Source: CG10-46-32 sp964606465 (GTDB lineage Bacteria; Patescibacteriota; Patescibacteriia; UBA2169). Taken from it: a DNA stretch of 6,685 nucleotides. Location: positions 1 through 6,685 of the forward strand of contig CAZSGI010000037.1 in assembly GCA_964606465.1 (NCBI GenBank). The letters run 5' to 3'. Positions 1-5,654 of this stretch are shown here, one piece after another. The notes beneath the pieces were generated by a model. That model was not told the origin of the DNA. It saw only the letters and a program-made list of their open reading frames with translations, and did no database searches. The position numbers and the translations under genes are program-made. Position 1 is the first letter of the stretch. Every line of letters starts with the position of its first letter.

Positions 1-102
1 CAGGCCGGCGTGTTCGCCATGTTGACGTTACTGTATTTGTCCGTCTCAACCACCGTGCCGGTCCATGAGGAGGCGCATTCATCAAGCCAAAATTTAAATT
101 AA
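1..102 (+). CDS. atpB: F1Fo ATP synthase subunit a, C-terminal end (5' partial)
   Basis: Frame 1 is open from the window edge to a TAA at 100-102 and encodes 33 residues. They begin QAGVFAMLTLLYLS and end in a short polar tail with HEEAH. This matches the end of the last transmembrane helix of subunit a, which in E. coli reads LQAFIFMVLTIVYLS followed by an acidic/His tail. The first Gln therefore aligns with E. coli Gln252, which lies near the essential Arg210; that arginine falls outside the window. Subunit a forms the two ion half-channels beside the c-ring in the membrane. Its position directly upstream of atpE is the standard order, and the 20-base gap carries the atpE ribosome binding site. 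Only the end of the gene is visible, so nothing can be said about its total length or start. Confidence 0.88.
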   Translation, partial: QAGVFAMLTLLYLSVSTTVPVHEEAHSSSQNLN

Positions 103-107
103 TTGAG

Positions 108-113
108 AAAGGA
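108..113 (+). promoter_or_regulatory. Shine-Dalgarno site of atpE
   Basis: AAAGGA lies 9 bases before the atpE ATG, in an A/T-rich and probably unstructured leader (about 90-122). It is the clearest ribosome binding site among the main synthase genes here; atpF, atpA, atpG and atpD have none of similar quality. This fits the need for many c subunits per complex. Confidence 0.7.
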
Positions 114-122
114 ATAATTAAT

Positions 123-344
123 ATGGAACAAGCATCTATGGTGGTTCTCGCTAAGGCTATCGGCATCGCGGTCGGCGGCCTGGGTCCGGCCTTGGCCATT
201 GGACTGCTCTTTGCCAAAGGACTGGAGGCTATTGGCCGCAATCCCGAGGCCTCGGGAAAGGTTTTCGTGCCCATGCTCTTGGGCGCGGCTTTTGCCGAGT
301 CAATCGCCATTTACGCGCTGGTGGTGGTGTTTACGTTAAAGTAA
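123..344 (+). CDS. atpE: F1Fo ATP synthase subunit c (proteolipid, rotor ring)
   Basis: The 73-residue hairpin protein forms the membrane rotor ring that carries ions past subunit a. Helix 1 spans about residues 5-31. The polar loop with the conserved RNPEA is at 39-43 and binds gamma and epsilon. Helix 2 spans about 47-71 and contains the ion-binding Glu59 in AFAESIAIY. Helix 1 has a glycine/alanine packing motif, GLGPALAIG (19-27), where most families have GxGxGxGxG. Aligned with the Na+-type c subunit of Ilyobacter, Ser60 and Tyr64 are kept, but the Na+-ligand Gln32 is replaced by Ile26 and Thr67 by Ile61. I therefore infer proton coupling. The protein is near the lower end of the family length range. 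It has a good ribosome binding site and is followed by a strong RNA hairpin. Confidence 0.96.
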   Translation: MEQASMVVLAKAIGIAVGGLGPALAIGLLFAKGLEAIGRNPEASGKVFVPMLLGAAFAESIAIYALVVVFTLK

Positions 345-348
345 CTTG

Positions 349-387
349 ATGCCGGCTGAATCACGTTGGGAAGTGGTTCGGCCGCAT
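349..387 (+). promoter_or_regulatory. Intercistronic RNA hairpin between atpE and atpF
   Basis: The left arm at 349-364 and right arm at 373-387 form 15 base pairs (two of them G-U) with one bulged C at 353 and an 8-base loop at 365-372. The pairs run from A349-T387 in to C364-G373. The hairpin starts 5 bases after the atpE stop and ends 20 bases before the atpF start. No U-tract follows (the next bases are GAAATTATTT), so it is not a classical intrinsic terminator. A role in mRNA processing, 3'-end protection of the atpE message or partial attenuation is inference. The two wobble pairs and the bulge suggest a fold acting as RNA in the plus direction. Confidence 0.6.
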
Positions 388-407
388 GAAATTATTTCAA
401 GAACGAG

Positions 408-971
408 ATGAGCCTCATTGACACGGTCTACGCATCAGAAGGAGTAACGGCGGGAGCGCCGGGCGGTTTGCTGGATTCGTTCGGGTTGGATCCGCGGCTG
501 TTCTTGTTGCAGCTTGCGAACTTTATCATCGTGGCGATTATCCTGTGGTTTTTAATCTTAAAGCCGCTGACCAAAAAACTCTCCGAGCGGCAGAAAGTGA
601 TTGAAGACAGTTTGGAAAACGCCAAGAAGGTTGCGGAGACGCTGGCTCGCAGCGAAGCGCAGTACCAGAAGCGCCTGCGCGAGGCGCGGCAGGAAGCCGA
701 GAAAATTCTCGCGCAGGCCGGCGTTGACGCGGCCAGCCTTTCCGAAGAAATGAAAGCCAAGGTTAAAAAGGAAATTGAGGTTTTGGTGGCGCAAGCCAAG
801 TACTTCGTCCAGGCGGAAAAAGAAGAAATGATGGCGGCTTTTAAAAAGGAAGCGGCCCAGGTAGTCGGCAAGGCTCTGGAGAAACTCATTGGCGAAAAGA
901 TGACCGCGGAAAAAGACAAGGAGCTGATTGCCGACATCATCGGCAAACTGAAGACCGAACAGTATGAATAG
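408..971 (+). CDS. atpF: F1Fo ATP synthase subunit b (peripheral stalk)
   Basis: This is the 187-residue stator subunit that ties the membrane sector to delta at the top of F1. Residues 31-51 form one transmembrane helix (LFLLQLANFIIV and onward), followed by the family's KPL boundary motif at 52-54. The rest, about 55-180, is a long charged, Ala/Lys/Glu-rich helix typical of the dimeric right-handed coiled coil. The N-terminus before the membrane helix is about 30 residues, longer than the few residues usual for b, and contains a Gly/Ala/Pro stretch at 15-20. ATG 408 is the only ATG before the membrane helix. It has no proper Shine-Dalgarno site. An in-frame AAGGAG lies at 439-444, with a TTG at 468 too far away to be convincing. 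The gene overlaps atpH by 8 bases. Confidence 0.94.
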   Translation: MSLIDTVYASEGVTAGAPGGLLDSFGLDPRLFLLQLANFIIVAIILWFLILKPLTKKLSERQKVIEDSLENAKKVAETLARSEAQYQKRLREARQEAEKILAQAGVDAASLSEEMKAKVKKEIEVLVAQAKYFVQAEKEEMMAAFKKEAAQVVGKALEKLIGEKMTAEKDKELIADIIGKLKTEQYE

Positions 972-1353
972 GGGAACTCCCCAAACGTACGCGCGCGTCC
1001 TGTACGAAATCACGCTCGGAGAGCGCGGCGCGGTTTTAGAAAAAGCCATCAAACATTTTGTGGTTTTATTGGCGCGCGAGCGCAAACTCCGGCAAGCGGA
1101 CAGGATTATTGATGCATTTGTCCATTACGCCAAAGCGCAAGAGGGGATTGTGGAGATTACCGTAGAGAGTGCGTACGAGTTGGCCGATGCAACCCTCAAC
1201 CGCATAAAAAAAGTTTTCGGCGAAAACGTGGAGGCTGAAACCAAACGTAATGCGAGCCTTTTGGGCGGCGTGGTGGTGCGGAGCCGTGATACCATTTTTG
1301 ACGCCAGTTTGCGTACCCAATTAAATAATTTAGAGATGAAATTAGCGTTGTAG
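964..1353 (+). CDS. atpH: F1Fo ATP synthase subunit delta (OSCP-like), short form
   Basis: This subunit sits on top of F1 and links alpha N-termini to the b stalk. It has 129 residues, whereas typical bacterial delta has about 175-180. The C-terminal domain is recognisable: GIVEITVESAYELA (61-74) matches the usual G-x-V-x-A-x-V-x-S-A-x-x-L strand. SLLGGVVVRSRDTIFDASLR (98-117) matches the family signature (x-L-I-G-G-x-x-x-R-x-G-D-x-x-x-D-x-S-x-x). The start, PQTYARVLYEI (6-16), matches the normal first helix. The missing 45-50 residues come mostly from the middle of the N-terminal helical bundle. The reading frame is uninterrupted, so this looks like a compact form rather than a broken gene. 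ATG 964 lies inside the end of atpF (ATGAATAG overlap), which suggests translational coupling. There is a 5-base gap to atpA. Confidence 0.88.
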   Translation: MNRGTPQTYARVLYEITLGERGAVLEKAIKHFVVLLARERKLRQADRIIDAFVHYAKAQEGIVEITVESAYELADATLNRIKKVFGENVEAETKRNASLLGGVVVRSRDTIFDASLRTQLNNLEMKLAL

Positions 1354-1358
1354 CCGAT

Positions 1359-2849
1359 ATGTCTATCAACACCATTGTCGAACAGCTTAAAAAACAGATT
1401 GAGAGTTTTGAAACCGCGGTCCAACTCGAGGAAGTCGGCCAAGTGATTGAAGTGGGCGACGGCATCGCTCGGCTCTCCGGTTTAACGCGCTGCCAGTCTC
1501 ATGAGATGTTGGAGTTTCCTAACAGCACTTTTGGCGTGGCTCTGAACCTAGAAGAAGAGACCATCGGCGCCGTCATCTTGGGTGAGTACGCGCACATTAA
1601 AGAAGGCGACACGGTCAAGCGCACGGGCCGGATTCTGTCCGTGCCCGTGGGCGAGGAACTGATCGGCCGCGTGGTTAATCCGCTGGGAGCGCCGATTGAC
1701 GGCGGCATGCCGGTTAAATCAAAAACGTTCTACCCGATTGAACGGATTGCACCGGGCGTCATGATGCGCCAGGGCGTGTCGGTGCCGGTTCAGACCGGCA
1801 TCAAGGCCATTGACGCCATGATCCCGATCGGCCGCGGCCAGCGCGAGCTCATCATCGGCGACCGCCAAACCGGTAAAACCGCGCTCGCGATTGATGCCAT
1901 CATCAACCAAAAAGGCCAGGACATGATCTGCGTGTACGTGGCCATTGGTCAAAAAGAATCCAAAGTGGCGCGCATCGTGGCCAAGCTTCGGGAGACGGGC
2001 GCCATGGATTATACGGTTGTGGTCTCGGCCGGAGCTTCTGACCCGGCTCCGCTCTTGTACATCGCGCCGTACGCCGGGGTGGCGATGGCTGAATACTTTA
2101 TGGATCAAGGCCGCGACGCGCTGATTATTTACGACGATCTATCCAAGCAGGCGTGGGCCTACCGCGAGATTTCGCTCTTGCTGCGCCGTCCGCCGGGCCG
2201 CGAAGCGTACCCCGGGGATGTGTTTTATCTGCACTCCCGTTTGTTGGAACGCGCTTGCCGGCGCAATGCCGAATCAGGCGGGGGCTCAATTACGGCGTTG
2301 CCGATTATTGAAACCCAAGCCGGGGACGTGACCGCCTATATTCCGACCAATGTTATTTCCATTACCGACGGCCAGATTTTTTTGGAAACCGATTTATTCT
2401 ACCGCGGCATTAGGCCTGCGCTTAACGTGGGCATATCCGTGTCCCGCGTCGGTTCGGCCGCGCAAATTAAGCCCATGAAAAAAGTGGCCGGCAAAATGAA
2501 ACTGGCCATGGCCCAGTTCCGCGAATTGGAAGCTTTTGCCCAGTTCTCGAGCGACCTGGACCCGGAGACCAAAAAGCAGATTGACTTGGGCCAGCGTTTG
2601 GCCGAGGTTTTGAAACAGCCCCAGTTTGCGCCCATGCCGGCGGAAGGCCAGGTGGCGATCATCTACGCCGTGTCCAACGGGTTTGCCAACGAGGTTGCGG
2701 TCAAAGACATACGCGCTTGGGAAGATACATTCCACAAATACATGCATACGTCGCACAAAGGCCTGCTGGCTAAGATTGGAAAAGCAGAGTGGGATGAAAA
2801 GATTGAGGCGGAATTAAAGAGCGCGTGCGAGGATTTTCATAAGAGTTAA
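1359..2849 (+). CDS. atpA: F1Fo ATP synthase subunit alpha
   Basis: This is the non-catalytic nucleotide-binding subunit of the alpha3beta3 hexamer, 496 residues against about 500-513 in most bacteria. The N-terminal beta-barrel covers about 25-95. The P-loop GDRQTGKT is at 167-174. The Walker B strand ending IIYDD is at 256-260. RRPPGREAYPGDVFYLHSR (276-294) is conserved. The arginine finger lies in VSRVGSAAQ as Arg363, equivalent to bovine alpha Arg373, and completes the catalytic site of the neighbouring beta. The helical C-terminal domain is about 375-496. In DDLSKQAWAYR (259-269) a Trp replaces the small Val or Ala usually seen; it is a minor variant next to conserved residues. The first about 25 residues, which should contact delta, are of normal type. 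No Shine-Dalgarno site precedes ATG 1359, so coupling to atpH is likely. Confidence 0.98.
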   Translation: MSINTIVEQLKKQIESFETAVQLEEVGQVIEVGDGIARLSGLTRCQSHEMLEFPNSTFGVALNLEEETIGAVILGEYAHIKEGDTVKRTGRILSVPVGEELIGRVVNPLGAPIDGGMPVKSKTFYPIERIAPGVMMRQGVSVPVQTGIKAIDAMIPIGRGQRELIIGDRQTGKTALAIDAIINQKGQDMICVYVAIGQKESKVARIVAKLRETGAMDYTVVVSAGASDPAPLLYIAPYAGVAMAEYFMDQGRDALIIYDDLSKQAWAYREISLLLRRPPGREAYPGDVFYLHSRLLERACRRNAESGGGSITALPIIETQAGDVTAYIPTNVISITDGQIFLETDLFYRGIRPALNVGISVSRVGSAAQIKPMKKVAGKMKLAMAQFRELEAFAQFSSDLDPETKKQIDLGQRLAEVLKQPQFAPMPAEGQVAIIYAVSNGFANEVAVKDIRAWEDTFHKYMHTSHKGLLAKIGKAEWDEKIEAELKSACEDFHKS

Positions 2850-2861
2850 ACCAACCCTTCT

Positions 2862-3749
2862 GTGCCGCTCAACACGAAAACAATCAAACGCCGCATCAAA
2901 TCCGTGGGCTCAACGAAAAAAATCACCAGAGCCATGGAGATGATTTCGGCCGTCAAGATGCGCAAAGCCGTGGCGAATGCCGCCGCGAGCCGCGCGTATG
3001 CGAACTTTGCCTGGGAAATGCTTTCCGACATTTCGGCTAAGACCGCCGTCGCACACCACCCGCTCTTGGCGCGCCGGCCGGTTCAGAAAATCGGTTTGCT
3101 GTTAATCACTTCAAATCGCGGCTTGGCTGGCGGGTTTTCCAGTCGGCTTTTGGCCAAAGTCCACGACTATGTTCAAGAAGCGGAAACCGCGGGCGCAAAA
3201 AAGGTGGAGGTGATGCTCGTGGGCAAGCGCGGGCAGAAGATTTACCATCGGTACGGCCACCGCGTGGCGGCCGAGTTTCCCAAGGTTGACCTCACCACCA
3301 GAGTAGAAGAAGTGCTGCCGCTCTCGCAGATGATTAGCGGTGACTACCGCAACAAAAAGTACGATACCATTGTGTTGGCTTTTACGGATTTTGAATCAGC
3401 CCTGAAACAAACGCCGCGCCTCAAGCAGCTTTTGCCGATTGTTGGGACCCACCAATTAGACCGCGCTGGCGCACCGCAGCGCGGCAGCGAATTCTTGTTT
3501 GAGCCGGGCCCGAAAGCCGCCTTGGAGGCGCTCCTCCCGCGGTTGGTGGAAATGCAAATCTACCAGGCAATCCTGGAGTCAGACGCTTCCGAACACAGCG
3601 CCCGGATGCTCGCCATGGCTCATGCCACGGACGCGGCCGAGGAAATGATTACGGAGTTGACGTACTCGTACCACAAAGCCCGCCAGGCGGCGATTACGCA
3701 AGAGATAGCGGAGGTGGTTGGTGGCACCGCAGCGCTGGGGGAAAATTAA
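2862..3749 (+). CDS. atpG: F1Fo ATP synthase subunit gamma (central rotor shaft), GTG start
   Basis: The 295-residue gamma subunit has the two long terminal helices of the rotating coiled coil. The N-terminal helix includes IKSVGSTKKITRAMEMISAV (12-31). The C-terminal helix includes KARQAAITQEIAEVVGG (272-288), the most conserved part of the family. Between them lies the Rossmann-like domain with LITSNRGLAGGF (81-92). The length is normal. GTG 2862 is the only plausible start: the atpA stop at 2847-2849 is in the same frame four codons upstream, and the first in-frame ATG (residue 25) would remove half of the essential N-terminal helix. No Shine-Dalgarno site is visible in the 12-base gap, so initiation probably depends on ribosomes finishing atpA. 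Gamma turns with the c-ring and drives binding changes in beta. Confidence 0.96.
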   Translation: MPLNTKTIKRRIKSVGSTKKITRAMEMISAVKMRKAVANAAASRAYANFAWEMLSDISAKTAVAHHPLLARRPVQKIGLLLITSNRGLAGGFSSRLLAKVHDYVQEAETAGAKKVEVMLVGKRGQKIYHRYGHRVAAEFPKVDLTTRVEEVLPLSQMISGDYRNKKYDTIVLAFTDFESALKQTPRLKQLLPIVGTHQLDRAGAPQRGSEFLFEPGPKAALEALLPRLVEMQIYQAILESDASEHSARMLAMAHATDAAEEMITELTYSYHKARQAAITQEIAEVVGGTAALGEN

Positions 3750-3759
3750 TTCGTTAAAT

Positions 3760-3775
3760 AGTTACCTAGTTACCT
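3760..3775 (+). repeat. Perfect tandem octamer directly before the atpD start codon
   Basis: AGTTACCT occurs twice in direct succession (3760-3767 and 3768-3775), and its last base touches the atpD ATG at 3776. It fills most of the 26-base atpG-atpD gap. The gap has no Shine-Dalgarno-like purine run, so this repeat occupies the place where one would be. The function is unknown; a chance duplication or slippage-prone microsatellite is possible. Confidence 0.7.
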
Positions 3776-5143
3776 ATGAATCGTGGAATCATAACGCAAA
3801 TCATCGGCGTCGTGGTTGACGTCAGTTTTCCCACAAAATTACCCGAGCTTTACCATGCGCTTGAAACCAAGACCCCGGACGGAGGGACCTTGGTCTTGGA
3901 AGTGCAGAAGCACATGGGCGGCAACGTGGTGCGCGCGGTTGCCATGTCCACCACCGACGGTCTCTCTCGCGGCCAAGAAGTGTTTGATCGCGGCGGACCC
4001 ATTACCGTGCCGGTGGGCCCGGCGACCTTGGGCCGCATGTTCAATGTCACTGGCGATCCGATTGATAACCAAGGAGCGCCTAAGACAAAACACAAATACC
4101 CGATTCATCGTCCGGCGCCGGAATTTGTGCGGCAGTCCACCCGCTCCGAAGTTCTGGAAACCGGCATTAAGGTGATTGATTTGATCTGCCCGTTCTTGAA
4201 AGGCGGCAAGGTCGGTCTCTTCGGCGGCGCCGGGGTGGGCAAGACCGTGGTGATTCAGGAACTGATCCGTAACATTGCCCAGGAGTACGGGGGTTACTCC
4301 CTGTTCGCCGGCGTGGGCGAACGCTCGCGCGAGGGCAATGATTTGTACCGCGAAATGAAAGAGAGCGGGGTTTTGGCCAAAACCGCCCTGGTCTTTGGCC
4401 AGATGAACGAACCGCCTGGCGCCCGGGCGCGCGTGGCTCTATCCGCCCTGGCCATGGCCGAATATTTCCGCGATGAAGAGGGGAGAGACTTACTCCTGTT
4501 CATCGATAACATTTTCCGTTTTACCCAGGCCGGCTCCGAGGTTTCGGCGCTTTTAGGGCGCATGCCGTCGGCCGTGGGCTACCAGCCGACCTTGGCCACG
4601 GAAATGGGCTTGCTGCAGGAGCGCATTACTTCCACGGACAAAGGCTCCATCACCTCGGTCCAAGCCGTGTACGTGCCGGCCGACGATCTTACCGACCCGG
4701 CGCCGGCCACCACGTTCGCGCACCTTGATTCCACCGTGGTTTTGAACCGGTCACTGACGGAGTTGGGCATCTACCCGGCCGTGGATCCGCTGGATTCCAG
4801 CTCCACGATTTTAGATCCGAACGTCGTTGGAGAGGAGCATTACCGCACGGCCCGCGACGTGCAAAAGGTGCTGCAGCGGTACAAAGATTTGCAGGACATC
4901 ATCGCCATTCTGGGCATGGAGGAATTGTCCGATGAAGATAAAATCACCGTCTCCCGCGCCCGCAAGATCCAGAAGTTCCTGTCCCAGCCGTTCTTCGTGG
5001 CCGAGGCGTTCACGGGCACGGAAGGCAAATACGTGCCCCTCTCTGAAACGGTGCGCGGCTTCAGGGAGATTTTAGACGGCAAGCATGACAGCAGGGGGGA
5101 GCAGGCGTTTTATATGAAAGGCGGGATTGATGAAGTCAAGTGA
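3776..5143 (+). CDS. atpD: F1Fo ATP synthase subunit beta (catalytic)
   Basis: This is the catalytic subunit that makes ATP from ADP and phosphate at the beta/alpha interfaces. It has 455 residues, slightly below the usual 460-480, mostly through a shorter C-terminus after EQAFYM (442-447). The N-terminal barrel covers about 1-75. The P-loop GGAGVGKT is at 150-157. The catalytic Glu182 and Arg183 are in GERSREGNDLY (181-191). Walker B is LLLFIDN, with Asp244. PSAVGYQPTLATEMG (264-278) is conserved. The adenine-stacking Tyr333 precedes the signature PAVDPLDSSS (334-343). The DELSEED lever, here MEELSDED, is at 381-388 and touches gamma. Every catalytic residue checked is present. ATG 3776 directly follows a tandem octamer and has no Shine-Dalgarno site. 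Confidence 0.98.
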   Translation: MNRGIITQIIGVVVDVSFPTKLPELYHALETKTPDGGTLVLEVQKHMGGNVVRAVAMSTTDGLSRGQEVFDRGGPITVPVGPATLGRMFNVTGDPIDNQGAPKTKHKYPIHRPAPEFVRQSTRSEVLETGIKVIDLICPFLKGGKVGLFGGAGVGKTVVIQELIRNIAQEYGGYSLFAGVGERSREGNDLYREMKESGVLAKTALVFGQMNEPPGARARVALSALAMAEYFRDEEGRDLLLFIDNIFRFTQAGSEVSALLGRMPSAVGYQPTLATEMGLLQERITSTDKGSITSVQAVYVPADDLTDPAPATTFAHLDSTVVLNRSLTELGIYPAVDPLDSSSTILDPNVVGEEHYRTARDVQKVLQRYKDLQDIIAILGMEELSDEDKITVSRARKIQKFLSQPFFVAEAFTGTEGKYVPLSETVRGFREILDGKHDSRGEQAFYMKGGIDEVK

Positions 5144-5151
5144 CGCACCAG

Positions 5152-5211
5152 CGTCATCCTGAGGCCGAGAGTACTCGGCATAAACTCCGCAATAGCGGAG
5201 TCGAAGGATCT
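5152..5211 (+). repeat. REP-like palindromic repeat with predicted three-way-junction fold
   Basis: The element fills most of the 73-base atpD-atpC gap. An outer stem ATCCT (5156-5160) pairs with AGGAT (5205-5209). A tandem G-A/A-G mismatch (5161-5162 with 5203-5204) and a G-C pair (5163-5202) can continue it. Inside are two hairpins: GCCGAG/CTCGGC (5164-5169 with 5174-5179, loop AGTA) and ACTCCGC/GCGGAGT (5184-5190 with 5195-5201, loop AATA). The ends, GTCATCCTGAG and GAAGGATCT, resemble from memory a widespread intergenic repeat of draft bacterial genomes; I could not search to confirm this. No U-tract follows, so it is not a typical terminator. It may be a dispersed REP/MITE-type unit mobilised in trans, which is inference. 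Confidence 0.65.
5204..5208 (+). promoter_or_regulatory. Shine-Dalgarno site of atpC, inside the repeat
   Basis: AAGGA lies 8 bases before the atpC ATG at 5217. The same bases form the right side of the repeat's outer stem, so folding of the repeat would mask the site and opening would expose it. An ATG at 5213 is in another frame and stops after three codons. Confidence 0.6.
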
Positions 5212-5216
5212 GATGT

Positions 5217-5645
5217 ATGAATAAAATCAATTTCAAAATCATCACCCCCGAACGAGTTGTCTTTGAGGATGAAATCGACCAGGTCACCATGATGACCACG
5301 ACCGGGGAGATTACGGTTCTGCCCGGTCACATTCCCTTGGTCACGGTGCTCTCGCACGGCGAGCTTTCCTGTAAAAAGGGGAACGAAGCATACGCCATGG
5401 CTGTTTCTGGAGGTTTTTGCGAGGTGCGGCCGGACAACGCGGTGGTGGTGCTGGCTGATACCGCGGAGCGGGCCGAAGAAATTGATTTGGCTCGGGCCGA
5501 GGAAGCCAGGGCGCGGGCCGAGAAATTGATGCAGGAAGCCAGGGGACGGGAAGACGTGGATTACGCGGCCCTGCAGGCCATACTTGAGCGCTCGTTGACC
5601 CGTTTGCGCGTGGCTAACAAGTACCGCAAGCTGCCGAAACCGTAG
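5217..5645 (+). CDS. atpC: F1Fo ATP synthase subunit epsilon (two-domain, regulatory)
   Basis: The 142-residue epsilon subunit binds gamma and the c-ring and inhibits ATP hydrolysis in many bacteria. Residues 1-85 form the beta-sandwich, with the conserved TTTGEITVLPGHIPL (27-41) and AVSGGFCEV (62-70). Residues 86-135 form the C-terminal two-helix domain, so this is the long regulatory form. The ATP-binding motif I(L)DxxRA described for Bacillus PS3 epsilon is present as IDLARA (89-94). Two arginines four apart in the second helix (Arg125, Arg129) match the spacing of PS3 Arg122 and Arg126. This suggests an ATP-sensing epsilon, which is inference. The gene is separated from atpD by a structured repeat that supplies its ribosome binding site. 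The next gene starts 9 bases after its stop. Confidence 0.95.
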   Translation: MNKINFKIITPERVVFEDEIDQVTMMTTTGEITVLPGHIPLVTVLSHGELSCKKGNEAYAMAVSGGFCEVRPDNAVVVLADTAERAEEIDLARAEEARARAEKLMQEARGREDVDYAALQAILERSLTRLRVANKYRKLPKP

Positions 5646-5654
5646 GGGTGTCGG

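Noticed and set aside
349..387. The atpE-atpF hairpin as a complete intrinsic terminator
   Set aside because: GAAATTATTTC follows instead of a run of T, and seven needed synthase genes lie downstream. Partial attenuation remains possible.
428..946. Minus-strand open frame of 172 codons inside atpF
   Set aside because: It is Ser/Ala/Phe-rich, as expected opposite a Lys/Glu-rich coiled coil, with no motif or ribosome binding site. atpF is certain.
5164..5201. The two hairpins between atpD and atpC as a transcription terminator
   Set aside because: There is no U-tract after either stem, and atpC continues the operon directly after. The REP-like repeat reading explains the sequence better.
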